Shown here: positions 26,413 to 35,130 of the stretch, piece after piece
Layout: each line of letters begins with the position of its first letter
Position numbering within the stretch: position 1 is the first letter of the stretch
Origin: Pontibacter korlensis
GTDB taxonomy: Bacteria; Bacteroidota; Bacteroidia; Cytophagales; Hymenobacteraceae
Assembly (NCBI RefSeq): GCF_000973725.1
Contig: NZ_CP009621.1
Span: 558,001 to 622,000, forward strand
Direction of reading: 5' to 3'
DNA length: 64,000 bases
The notes under the pieces: generated by a model
The model's database searches: none
What the model saw: only the letters and a program-made list of their open reading frames with translations
Told to the model about the DNA's origin: nothing
Program-made: the position numbers and the translations under genes

Positions 26413-27552
26413 TTACTCAGCAAGCTGATAGTTACCAGACTCGTTCAGCTCCAATGTAATACTTGTTGTACCAGTTGCACCAGAGTAGAAAACATAAGTA
26501 ACGTTAAACTTCTGACCTACCTCTGCATCTGGGAATTTAGCTTTTAGAAGAGTACCAAGTGCTTTAACAATAGCCTCAGAGCTCCACATAGAAGTATCGA
26601 AGTTGCGGTATCTTTTTAAGCTAGCTACTGCAGCCGCGTCAGCAACATTCGGATGCTCATCAGCAATCCAGGTATAATCAGCAGAAAGCAGAGTATACTG
26701 AATTCTCAAGTCTGGAACCCAAGTATTGCCTTCTTTAGCAAACTGCACAGTAGCCTCTTCTGTCGCAACCTGTGCCCAGCCGTTTCCATTATAGCGCATT
26801 GCCATAACTCTCTGCACTAATCCAGTGCTGCTGCTGTAGTACTTGTAAAGTACATAGTGAATGTCTCCTACCTGATCAGCACCTTTAGCATTTTCACCAA
26901 GGAACCGGTTAAAGTAATAAGGCAGGTTATCAGTATCATAAGAACTGAAGTTTCTTCTTGTGTTACCGTCAGGGTTCATACCTACAGTAGCATAATCCTC
27001 CTCAGTCACTTCATACACTTTGTTCCACTCACCGTTCACGTAAATGAACGGGCTTGTTACTGTTTGTCTAGATGAGTATGCGCTAGAGTTATACCAAGTA
27101 TAAGTCAGATACATCACCTCGTTCTCCTCACGTTTCGGGAACGTAGTGTTCAAAAACGTGATCATGTCATCTGTTGTGTCGAAGTTTTTGTAGGTAAAAC
27201 CAGCCGCTACGTACTCATCTTCAGTTACTGTATGCTCTGATACCTCAGTTACAGTAAAATTATTTGAAGGAAAGTGAGAATAGTTAAATGTTACCGTTAC
27301 TGCAGTTCCTACCTCCAGATGGGGATACTTTGAATTTAGGATAGTTGGCACAGTTTCATATGCCTCCTCCTGAGATGCAAATTGCTGGTTGTTGATCTTA
27401 GCAATCTTGTAATCTGCATCGGTCAGGGTTATAGCAAATGCTCTGTCAGATGGCTTTACCTGCGCATCCAGCTCCTCGTAAACATCTTCCATCGGATCAC
27501 AGGCAGTAAACGTGAGAGCCAATGAGCAGATTATATAAAAAACCTTTTTCAT
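26413..27552 (-). CDS. Repetitive lipoprotein partner of a TonB receptor
   Basis: This 379-residue protein has a lipoprotein signal (LTFTACDP, Cys18). The mature part appears to be built of about four related units of 80-95 residues, each with a pattern like LTDADYK or VTEEDYATVG, an F-x-x-Y/F-D-T segment, a length of helix ending in FP, and a closing Y-x-x-Y strand (for example VMYLTYTWY, HYVLYKYY, NVTYVFY). It starts 20 bases after the TonB receptor stop, so both are one unit; it probably sits on the cell surface and helps bind the ligand. I know no function for it. Confidence 0.75.
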   Translation of the reverse strand: MKKVFYIICSLALTFTACDPMEDVYEELDAQVKPSDRAFAITLTDADYKIAKINNQQFASQEEAYETVPTILNSKYPHLEVGTAVTVTFNYSHFPSNNFTVTEVSEHTVTEDEYVAAGFTYKNFDTTDDMITFLNTTFPKREENEVMYLTYTWYNSSAYSSRQTVTSPFIYVNGEWNKVYEVTEEDYATVGMNPDGNTRRNFSSYDTDNLPYYFNRFLGENAKGADQVGDIHYVLYKYYSSSTGLVQRVMAMRYNGNGWAQVATEEATVQFAKEGNTWVPDLRIQYTLLSADYTWIADEHPNVADAAAVASLKRYRNFDTSMWSSEAIVKALGTLLKAKFPDAEVGQKFNVTYVFYSGATGTTSITLELNESGNYQLAE

Positions 27553-27572
27553 CTATCTAGATAAGTTATTTC

Positions 27573-30122
27573 TTAGAAGTTAATTTTTAGACCTGTTGTC
27601 CAAGTTCTGCCAACACCGTAGAATACATAAGAGTTAGCAGCAGTGCTCAAGCCAGTTTCCATATCGAAAGTAGCAGAGGCATCAGAGATGTACTCAGTGT
27701 CGAACACATTGTTCACATTAGCATACAATGAAGTATTGATACCGGCAATTTTGAACTTGAACGAAGCGTTCAGGTCAAGCAGCGAGTAGCTAGGTACTTC
27801 CCACACTTTTCTATCTGGTGTAGTAAGTGTAGTTGGGTCGAAGTATGCGTACAGGTCAGTGTAGTAGTTGTAGTCAGCACCAATCTTGAACTCATCGGTC
27901 AGGTTGTAGCTCAGGCCGAAAGCAGCTGTTGTCTGTGCAGCGTCACCCACTTTAACATCTTTCATGTAGATAGGTCCGATAGTACGAGATGCAGTGCGGT
28001 CTTCGCTGAATACTGTGATAGCATCCAGGTTGCTCTGCCATGTCCAGTCACCTACAGACACCATACCTGTCAGGTTCAACTTGTTAGTTGGACGGTAAGT
28101 GAAGTCTAACTCAACACCTTGGTGAAGAGCATCTACACCCAAAAGGTTAGCAAAATATACTTCGCCAGTTGCAGGCACATTGTAAGCTCTTGTGAAAGAT
28201 CTGTCATTCCAAGCTGTTCTGTACAGGTTGATGTTAGCAGAAAGCACTGAGCTTCTGTAACCGTAACCAAGCTCGTAGCTCAGGATCTTCTCGTTATTAG
28301 CGTCTTTGTTGATTACGTTCTGGTTGTTCAGGAAAACTGAGTTGAAGAACGGAGCTTTCTCGAAGTAACCAATGTTCGCGAACACGTTGTGGTTGTCTGT
28401 CAGGTTGTAGTTAGCACCACCTTTAGTTTGGTAACCGAAGAAGTGCTGGAAGTCAGTCTCCTGGTTTCCTTCTTCATACAGGAAGTAATCGATACGCTTG
28501 TAAGAAGTGTTAGAAGCAGCAAGGGAAACGAAAGCAGAAAGCGGACCATCAGTGTATTCACCTTGCAGGAAGCCACCCTCCCAAAGAACAACACCATCGT
28601 TATTGTAGCTGATTTTGTCACCTACACGAGCTTTGTTATTTGGATTGTTAACATTTGAGTTATCCAACACATAGTCAGCGCCAAGCAGGTCAGTTACCTC
28701 TGTAAAGTGTCTGCCCTCATAGTGACGCAGGTCAATACCACCTAACAAGTTAACTTTATCGTTCAGGCTCTTCTGGTAAGTAGAAAGAATACCATACCAA
28801 GTGTGGTCGTTTCTAGAAGCCCTCAGGTAAGAAAGCGCACGGCCATCTGGAGAGTTTACGTTAGCATCAACAGCTGCATCAAGGTCATATGGAGAGTATT
28901 TGTCACCTGTTCTTGTGAAAGTACCTGTATAAGCACCACCACCACCTGAACCGATAGAAGCGTAAACAGCAGTAGAAAGGAATGAAGTCTCGTCAATTGT
29001 CCAGTAGTGGTTCAAAGAGAACTGTGGTTTGTGGTAGAAGTTGTCTTCTACGTTTACTACTTTGCCATCTCTCACGCCCCAGTCAGCATTCCATCTTCTA
29101 CCTTGAGGAGCATTTCTGTACTCTTCAATAGAAGCGCGGTTCTGACGCTGACCGTGCCACTGTGGAGCACCAAAGCCAGTTAAAGAGATAGTGTGCTTCT
29201 CGTTGATCAGTTTAGAAGCATTGAAGAAGTAGTTGTAAGCCTCAAACTCCAGCCCTTCAGCCCAGCCGTTACCTTCTGTTTTAGAAGCAGCTACCGAGAA
29301 AGCCCAGCCGTTTTCGTCCAGACCAGTTGAGTAAGAGATACCAGTCTTCAGGTAACCATTGTTACCAAATCCCTGGAAAAGGCTTCCACCTTTTACAGCA
29401 TCAGTAGTTCTTGTGATAATGTTGATAGTACCACCGATAGAAGGTACAGCCACTTTAGAAGCACCAAGACCACGCTGAACCTGCATAGACTTAGTTACAT
29501 CAGTTAAGCCAGCCCAGTTAGACCAGTACACGTTACCATTTTCCATGTCGTTCACCGGAACACCGTTGATCATTACGGCAACGTTAACAGAGTTAAAACC
29601 ACGCAGGTTGATTCTAGAGTCACCGAAACCACCACCTTGCTTAGTAGCGTACACACCTGGTGTAGACTTCAGGAGCTCAGGGAATTCCTGGTTAGAAGCT
29701 TTCTCTGTGATGATCTCGCTCGTGATAGTTGACATTGCAACCGGAGTCTCTCTGTCAATCGCGTAGCTGTTTGCAGTAATAAGAACTTCGTTGATAGAAG
29801 TTGTATTAGACTCCATCAGGATAGTACCCAGGTTCTTGGTACCATTCAGGCTTCCGATAGAAACCTCTTTCTGAATGTAGCCAACGTAGTTCACTAAGAT
29901 AGCGTTAGCATTTGCATCCTCTACCTTAAGAGAAAAGGTACCATCCAAAGCAGTAGGCGCTGCTTTCTCGGTACCTTTCAACAAGACTGTTGCTCCTGGC
30001 AGAGGCTCTTTTGTGGTGGCGTCCACCACCTTACCTGTAACGGTGCCTTGCGCAAACAAGTCTTTGGGTGTCAAGCTGGTTAAAAAAACCAGAATAACAA
30101 GACTTAGTAAATTGTACTTCAT
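27573..30122 (-). CDS. TonB-dependent outer-membrane receptor with regulatory-like N-terminal domain
   Basis: This 849-residue receptor has a signal peptide ending near LFAQG, a carboxypeptidase-like domain (about 27-110, TVTGKVVDATTKEPLPGATV), a plug (about 112-235, with RINLRGFNSVNVAVMINGVP) and a barrel that ends in RTWTTGLKINF. The barrel repeatedly contains strand pairs typical of TonB receptors. It is transcribed with the repetitive lipoprotein downstream. The ligand is unknown. Codon use is biased toward a few codons, suggesting high expression. Confidence 0.93.
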   Translation of the reverse strand: MKYNLLSLVILVFLTSLTPKDLFAQGTVTGKVVDATTKEPLPGATVLLKGTEKAAPTALDGTFSLKVEDANANAILVNYVGYIQKEVSIGSLNGTKNLGTILMESNTTSINEVLITANSYAIDRETPVAMSTITSEIITEKASNQEFPELLKSTPGVYATKQGGGFGDSRINLRGFNSVNVAVMINGVPVNDMENGNVYWSNWAGLTDVTKSMQVQRGLGASKVAVPSIGGTINIITRTTDAVKGGSLFQGFGNNGYLKTGISYSTGLDENGWAFSVAASKTEGNGWAEGLEFEAYNYFFNASKLINEKHTISLTGFGAPQWHGQRQNRASIEEYRNAPQGRRWNADWGVRDGKVVNVEDNFYHKPQFSLNHYWTIDETSFLSTAVYASIGSGGGGAYTGTFTRTGDKYSPYDLDAAVDANVNSPDGRALSYLRASRNDHTWYGILSTYQKSLNDKVNLLGGIDLRHYEGRHFTEVTDLLGADYVLDNSNVNNPNNKARVGDKISYNNDGVVLWEGGFLQGEYTDGPLSAFVSLAASNTSYKRIDYFLYEEGNQETDFQHFFGYQTKGGANYNLTDNHNVFANIGYFEKAPFFNSVFLNNQNVINKDANNEKILSYELGYGYRSSVLSANINLYRTAWNDRSFTRAYNVPATGEVYFANLLGVDALHQGVELDFTYRPTNKLNLTGMVSVGDWTWQSNLDAITVFSEDRTASRTIGPIYMKDVKVGDAAQTTAAFGLSYNLTDEFKIGADYNYYTDLYAYFDPTTLTTPDRKVWEVPSYSLLDLNASFKFKIAGINTSLYANVNNVFDTEYISDASATFDMETGLSTAANSYVFYGVGRTWTTGLKINF

Positions 30123-30473
30123 CTTTAGATTGTTAAGAATTGGTTGGTTGATTAATTCGGGTGCGAAATTACAACCGCAATTGTGTTATTTTCAACTAAA
30201 AAGATTAAAAAAATGTAAAAACCTTTTCATAAATTTTACCTTGGCATAATATTGGAATAAAGGAGCAACTTTGCTTATAAATAATTTCTAATTATTTGCA
30301 AACGTGAATTTTAGGAGAGCAAGCACTCACTCTAGCATCTACTGTTATCAAGGTTATACAATATTCCACGATCTCCCAAGTCATCCTATGTTAGCATATT
30401 TAAATTGTATGCTCCTACTATAGTTGCAGAGCAAATATTTGATATTCATTTTCAGGATTTTTTTAGGTGATAT
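30123..30473. other. Intergenic region before tRNA-Ala, no gene seen
   Basis: About 350 AT-rich bases. It must hold the promoter of the minus-strand TonB receptor; I could not place it with confidence. No ORF or RNA gene is visible. Confidence 0.5.
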
Positions 30474-30503
30474 TTTGCATCTTAAATTTTTCTCCTATTT
30501 TTG
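30474..30503 (+). promoter_or_regulatory. Promoter of tRNA-Ala, classic Bacteroidota type
   Basis: TTTG at 30474-30477 (-33) is followed after 18 bases by TATTTTTG at 30496-30503 (-7), a full match to TTTG/TAnnTTTG. The predicted start lies a few bases before the mature tRNA. Confidence 0.8.
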
Positions 30504-30515
30504 TGACCACAATAC

Positions 30516-30589
<74 letters not shown>

Positions 30590-30591
30590 CT

Positions 30592-30623
30592 AAAGGCAAC
30601 CACTACGGTTGCCTTTATTTTTT
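30592..30623 (+). terminator. Terminator of tRNA-Ala
   Basis: Bases 30592-30601 pair with 30607-30616 (10 bp), followed by ATTTTTT. Confidence 0.9.
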
Positions 30624-30818
30624 GCCCTGACCGGGAGTATTTCAATTCATCCCACCCTTCTCACAAAGAAACAGGGCCAAATTAGCTACTCAGCAAAATT
30701 ATCATCACCCGCTTCCTAAGTATAGGCTATGTTTCACGGTCTTCCACCTGCACTTGCAGAACCGCCCTATTTTAGTGCCGTACCTTTTAAGGTTGTTTCA
30801 TCTAAAAAGAAGGTAGCT

Positions 30819-31253
30819 ATGGCTTTTAATTTTGAGGATAAGCAGAAGGATGCGATTAACCTGCTAAAAAAAGTCGCAGAGGAAATGGGCACAGACGATC
30901 TTAACAAAGCAGGACGTGTGTTCAGGGCAGTGTTGCAGGCTATTCGCGATAGGTTGCCTGTAAACGATGCAGTACACTTTGCTGCACAGCTGCCTACTAT
31001 TTGGAAAGGCATTTACTACGACCAGTACGACCCAGCTAAAGTACCTGTAAAAATACGCAGCCAGCAGGAGTGGATAAACTTTATCCGGAGCAAGAATGCT
31101 TTTGCTGCCAATAACGACTTTATAAGAGACTGTGATATTGTAGAGTCGTTTCAGGCGGTGTTCAAGGCACTACACCATTGTATATCTGCGGGAGAACTAC
31201 AGAAGGTAAAAGATGCCATGCACCATGAAATACAAGAGTTGCTAGAAGTATAA
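30819..31253 (+). CDS. DUF2267 protein
   Basis: This 144-residue soluble, helical protein matches the DUF2267 pattern: an N-terminal block with RVFRAVLQAIRDRLPVNDAVHFAAQLP and WKGIYYDQYDP, and a second similar block near the C-terminus (ESFQAVFKALHHCISAGEL). The function of the family is unknown; some members occur with stress or redox genes. The frame opens at 30729, but the ATG at 30819 is preceded by an AAGAAGG ribosome site and begins the conserved domain, so I choose it. Confidence 0.82.
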   Translation: MAFNFEDKQKDAINLLKKVAEEMGTDDLNKAGRVFRAVLQAIRDRLPVNDAVHFAAQLPTIWKGIYYDQYDPAKVPVKIRSQQEWINFIRSKNAFAANNDFIRDCDIVESFQAVFKALHHCISAGELQKVKDAMHHEIQELLEV

Positions 31254-31272
31254 AGCCAGAGGAAAAACATAT

Positions 31273-31318
31273 AAAAGGCGCAGTTTCCGTAGTATAGCGG
31301 AAATTGTGCCTTTTACTT
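31273..31318 (+). terminator. Terminator after the DUF2267 gene
   Basis: Bases 31273-31289 pair with 31298-31314 (17 bp with two G-U pairs), followed by ACTTTTA. Confidence 0.75.
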
Positions 31319-31328
31319 TTACATCACT

Positions 31329-32096
31329 ATGAAAAAACTCACAGTCACCCTTTTTACCTTACTTAGCCTTAGTGCCTGCAGGCAACAGGATTCAGAGCTT
31401 ACTTCTGCTTCCACCACCAAAACACCTATAGTACAAGCCTCAGCAGACAGCACAGCAACGCCACAAGTAGCCACTTGCCAGGTAAATGCTCCCTTACTTC
31501 CTGCTCCGGATCAACCCAATGCCGATTCTGAGCTGGCAGCTTACCTTCAGAAACTACAGCAGGCAGTAAAAGCACACAGCACAGGAGAGCTAAAGGAGCT
31601 CCTATCTCCAGACATTAGAACAGGTTTTGATGGAAGTGGAGGCTGGAGCAGCTTTACGAAGCAATGGAACCCCGAGGATGCGCACTCCGAAGTATGGCTA
31701 TTACTCGAGCATATGACTCGTCTCGGTGGTGACTATCCTGTAGAGAATAACCAGGACTTATATGCTCTACCTTATGTATATAGCAGCTGGCCAGACTCAC
31801 TCGATGCCTTTACGCATATAGCCGTTACAAACCCAAGCACTATACTGCGTCAGGAGCCTGCGGCCAACGCTCCAGCAGCCTGTACCTTAAGCCAGGTTAT
31901 ACTTAAGGCGGATCCCAACAAGTCTTACCCTTTAGACAAACAGCAGAAAGAGTGGTGGCATGTGCAGACAGCAGATGGTGAACTACAAGGCTACCTCTAT
32001 CACACTGATGTGTACAGTCCAGTAGGTTACCGCGCCATCTTCAGTAAAAATAAGCAGGGCCAGTGGCAAATGACTGCTCTTGTAGCTGGCGATTAA
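31329..32096 (+). CDS. Lipoprotein with a C-terminal SH3-like domain
   Basis: This 255-residue protein has a lipobox (LSLSACRQ, Cys17), a Ser/Thr/Ala-rich linker to about residue 60, a helical middle domain (about 65-160) and a C-terminal region that resembles a bacterial SH3 fold: TNPSTILRQEPAANAPA, then KEWWHVQTADGELQGYLYHTDVY. SH3-like domains of this kind often bind cell-wall peptides. No catalytic motif is visible. It starts just after the DUF2267 terminator. Confidence 0.7.
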   Translation: MKKLTVTLFTLLSLSACRQQDSELTSASTTKTPIVQASADSTATPQVATCQVNAPLLPAPDQPNADSELAAYLQKLQQAVKAHSTGELKELLSPDIRTGFDGSGGWSSFTKQWNPEDAHSEVWLLLEHMTRLGGDYPVENNQDLYALPYVYSSWPDSLDAFTHIAVTNPSTILRQEPAANAPAACTLSQVILKADPNKSYPLDKQQKEWWHVQTADGELQGYLYHTDVYSPVGYRAIFSKNKQGQWQMTALVAGD

Positions 32097-32099
32097 ACA

Positions 32100-32136
32100 A
32101 AACAGGCTCCTGCCATACTTTGGCAGGAGCCTGTTT
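32100..32136. terminator. Bidirectional terminator between convergent genes
   Basis: Bases 32100-32115 pair perfectly with 32121-32136 (16 bp) around TACTT. It serves the lipoprotein gene (plus) and cysK (minus). Confidence 0.88.
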
Positions 32137-32157
32137 ATACTTGTTCCAGACGTAAGC

Positions 32158-33075
32158 TTACACGAACAGTCCTTCTACAGACAGGTAGCGCTCGCCAGTA
32201 TCGTAGCAGAAAGTCAATACTTTTGATCCTTCCGGTATTTCTTCTTCAATTTTTTTGCCTACAGCCGCCAAAGATGCGCCTGATGATACACCTATGAATA
32301 TTCCTTCTTCGCGGGCAGCACGACGTGCGTAATCAAACGCTTCATCCTGCTGTACCTGTACTACACCATCAAGCAGAGACGTATCTAATATCTTAGGAAC
32401 GAAACCGGCACCGATACCCTGCAATGGGTGTGGCCCTGGTTCGCCACCGCTCAATACTGGTGAGGCGGCAGGCTCCACAGCGTATACTTTCAGGTTAGGG
32501 AATTTATCTTTCAACACTTTGGCAACACCTGTAATGTGTCCACCTGTACCAACACCTGTAATCAGGTAATCAATTCCGTCAGGAAAATCCTCCAGAATCT
32601 CCTGGGCAGTAGTATCTATGTGGATCTGCGTGTTAGCCTCGTTATCAAACTGCATAGGCATCCAGGCACTGTCGTTCTCCTGCACAATTTCCTGTGCACG
32701 CTCAATAGCGCCTTTCATACCTTTCTCGCGCGGTGTCAGCTCCAACTTGGCACCATACGCTGCCATCAGGCGGCGGCGCTCAACCGACATAGACTCAGGC
32801 ATGACCAGTATCAGCTGGTAACCTTTAACAGCAGCTACCATAGCCAATCCGACACCTGTATTACCAGAAGTTGGCTCCACAATTACACTATCTTCCTTCA
32901 GTAAGCCCTTACGCTCAGCATCCTCGATCATAGCCAGTGCTATGCGGTCTTTTATACTTCCGCCAGGGTTGCTTCGCTCCTGCTTCATCCATACTTCCAC
33001 ATTTTTTTTATAAAGTCTGTTGATGCGCACGTGCGGTGTGCCCCCAATGGATTCGAGTATTGTGTTGGCTTTCAT
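32158..33075 (-). CDS. cysK: Cysteine synthase (O-acetylserine sulfhydrylase)
   Basis: This 305-residue PLP enzyme joins sulfide to O-acetylserine to make cysteine. The PLP lysine is Lys42 in [24 protein letters not shown] binds substrate and [16 protein letters not shown] binds the PLP phosphate. The late SSGASLAA and [10 protein letters not shown] are also typical. It follows the serine acetyltransferase gene by 17 bases, so the two steps of cysteine synthesis are made together. Confidence 0.96.
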   Translation of the reverse strand: MKANTILESIGGTPHVRINRLYKKNVEVWMKQERSNPGGSIKDRIALAMIEDAERKGLLKEDSVIVEPTSGNTGVGLAMVAAVKGYQLILVMPESMSVERRRLMAAYGAKLELTPREKGMKGAIERAQEIVQENDSAWMPMQFDNEANTQIHIDTTAQEILEDFPDGIDYLITGVGTGGHITGVAKVLKDKFPNLKVYAVEPAASPVLSGGEPGPHPLQGIGAGFVPKILDTSLLDGVVQVQQDEAFDYARRAAREEGIFIGVSSGASLAAVGKKIEEEIPEGSKVLTFCYDTGERYLSVEGLFV

Positions 33076-33092
33076 TCTTTATTTATGATTTA

Positions 33093-33926
33093 TCAGATGG
33101 AAAAATTTATAACACTAGCTGGGTCTGCTGCGCGGCGAACATCTATCTGCGGACGATGGTACACCCGTGAGTATGGTGGTACGCTCTCGGTTAGCCACAC
33201 ATTGCCCCCAATTATACTGTGTGCACCCACCACCGTGTTGCCTCCAAGTATGGTGGCACCGGCATATATAACCACATGGTGTTCAATAGTTGGATGGCGC
33301 TTTATGTTAGCCATGGCTTTGTCTACACTTAGTGCTCCAAGCGTAACGCCTTGATAAACTTTTACATAGTTACCTATCACGCAGGTCTCCCCTATCACTA
33401 TACCAGTGCCGTGGTCTATGCAGAAATGGGTGCCGATCTGAGCCCCCGGGTGTATGTCAATGCCGGTACGGGCATGCGCATACTCTGTTAGTACGCGTGG
33501 TAACAAGGGCACACGCAACTGGTAAAAGACATGAGCCATACGGTAAATTGCCACCGCCTTAAAGCCAGGATAGGTACGGACTACCTCCTCACTCCCTTGG
33601 GCAGCAGGATCTCCGGCGGCTATTGCCTCAGCGTCCATCAACAATAGCTCATGTATGTGTGGCAGCTCCTGCATTACTCGCTCTGCAACCTCCTCTGCAG
33701 GCATAGGCAACTCATGCTCTATACTTGTCAGGATGCGCATCATGTTTACCTTTAAGCCTTTGGCATACTCCTCTAACTCCTGCACCGATTCAAAGCGTAC
33801 ATCAGCAAGCGGCGGAAAGAGCAGCTGCAGTACGCCCTCCACCAATTGGCACATAGCCGAAGCCGGTACCAGGTGCATCGCCTTTTGATGGCTTACAAAT
33901 AAGTTGTTTAAAAACTGCCTGTTCAT
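33093..33926 (-). CDS. cysE: Serine O-acetyltransferase
   Basis: This protein of about 277 residues makes O-acetylserine from serine and acetyl-CoA. The C-terminal left-handed beta helix shows hexapeptide turns (GIDIHPGAQIG, HFCIDHGTGIVIGETCVIG, IEHHVVIYAGATILG) and the catalytic His/Asp region IDHGTG. An N-terminal helical domain of about 150 residues is present. The frame opens at 33974, but MNRQFLNNLF at 33926 fits the family start better. It is the first gene of the cysE-cysK operon. Confidence 0.93.
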   Translation of the reverse strand: MNRQFLNNLFVSHQKAMHLVPASAMCQLVEGVLQLLFPPLADVRFESVQELEEYAKGLKVNMMRILTSIEHELPMPAEEVAERVMQELPHIHELLLMDAEAIAAGDPAAQGSEEVVRTYPGFKAVAIYRMAHVFYQLRVPLLPRVLTEYAHARTGIDIHPGAQIGTHFCIDHGTGIVIGETCVIGNYVKVYQGVTLGALSVDKAMANIKRHPTIEHHVVIYAGATILGGNTVVGAHSIIGGNVWLTESVPPYSRVYHRPQIDVRRAADPASVINFSI

Positions 33927-34022
33927 GTTGTCTCTAAAAACGTATGCCGCAAGATGGTGTTTTAACCTCAACAAAAAAAGGGGCTGTTTGTTAACAAAAA
34001 TCTAATTATAGTAAGTATACAA

Positions 34023-34051
34023 TAAAAAAAGGAGCCTTATATAGCTCCTCT
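34023..34051 (-). terminator. Terminator of the smaller paralogous lipoprotein gene
   Basis: AAAGGAGC pairs with GCTCCTCTTT around a short loop, and the minus-strand transcript then has a run of seven U. Confidence 0.7.
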
Positions 34052-34075
34052 TTAATTTTGTTTCTGCAGGTTAGT

Positions 34076-34774
34076 TTATTCACGGCAAAATTCGATCACA
34101 TCTATAGCACCACCACCACTGCGAGCACTTTCTTTGCCAAACACTACGCGCAGCTTCACCACGCCAGGGGTATCTACACGAAGTCTGGTTGCGCCATAGG
34201 CACCTGTTACTGGCAGCTGCATGGTTTTGATCACGTTATCGTCTGCATCAAGCAATTCCAGTTTAGAGTCACTCTCCTCTTCTGTAATATCTAATACATG
34301 GATGCCTTTCAGATTAATGCTACCCATAGCCGAAAAGTCCATTTCAATGCGGCATCCTTTGTTATAAAGGCTGGCAAACTGGTTATTGCCACGGCCTACT
34401 GTTAAGACCTTACCCATAGGGCGGATAGCAGCCGGGCTTGGCGTTCTGAAATGTTGGTTTTTCCGGTCTGGAGCACCTGTATCAAACAGCAATGCAGTAT
34501 TTTGCCTGAAATACTTGCCTTTTGCCATACGCTGCTGCGCCGAAATGCGCACAGGTGTGTTATCGCTGTAAACAGTTGTTACAGCTCCAAAACTAGATTC
34601 TGTTGGATTATACTCATCAAATTCTATTATTTCACAGCTTGTAGGGTCCGTTCCAAAGTTCTTGCTCTGGGAGGCTGCAAAAGGATCTACTCCCACTTCT
34701 TCAGTTTTGTCACAGCCCATTAACACAACACCAAATACACAGTAAACTAAGGCTTTAAAAGTAAATTTTTTCAT
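34076..34774 (-). CDS. Lipoprotein of unknown function (paralog of the 35131 gene)
   Basis: This 232-residue lipoprotein (MKKFTF start at 34774; lipobox LMGCDK) shares its layout with the next gene upstream: a CDKTEEV-like N-terminus, a segment with SCEIIEFDEYNP, a middle with IEMDFSAMGSINLKGIHVLDI, and an ending GGGAIDVIEFC. The frame opens three codons earlier at 34783. The fold may be a beta sandwich that binds carbohydrate or protein at the surface, but this is a guess. It lies downstream of its longer paralog, with a terminator between them. Confidence 0.7.
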   Translation of the reverse strand: MKKFTFKALVYCVFGVVLMGCDKTEEVGVDPFAASQSKNFGTDPTSCEIIEFDEYNPTESSFGAVTTVYSDNTPVRISAQQRMAKGKYFRQNTALLFDTGAPDRKNQHFRTPSPAAIRPMGKVLTVGRGNNQFASLYNKGCRIEMDFSAMGSINLKGIHVLDITEEESDSKLELLDADDNVIKTMQLPVTGAYGATRLRVDTPGVVKLRVVFGKESARSGGGAIDVIEFCRE

Positions 34775-35070
34775 ACTACACAATACTAATGATAAGAAAT
34801 ACTAAAAACAGTCCTATTCCACTGCCCTTACAGAGCTGGCTAAACAGTAACCAACAAAAGCTGATTGAGTAGAAATATACTAGAACTGGGATTTTGAGTA
34901 TGTACGACCCTTATTCGGAAACAGATGAAAAATTGTGCAATTTTTTACAGTTTGAACATTAAATAAAAATTGAGTTTATTCTATATTAAGAGATTCAACC
35001 GCAAGTGACGTTGAATAAAGGTGAGGCAAACAGGAAAGTGTAACTTTAGGCATAACTTAAAGATAGACGG

Positions 35071-35123
35071 TAGCCTCAATAAAAAAGGGACGCCTGTCAG
35101 GCGTCCCTTTTTTATTGAGGCTA
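35071..35123 (-). terminator. 24-bp perfect hairpin terminator
   Basis: Bases 35071-35094 pair with 35100-35123 with no mismatch around TGTCA; the arms contain A6/T6 runs, so it works in both directions. Confidence 0.88.
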
Positions 35124-35130
35124 TTTTTCA

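Noticed and set aside
34927..34944. AT hairpin in the gap between the two paralogous lipoproteins
   Set aside because: Only A-T pairs, no gene on the plus strand before it; probably chance in AT-rich DNA.
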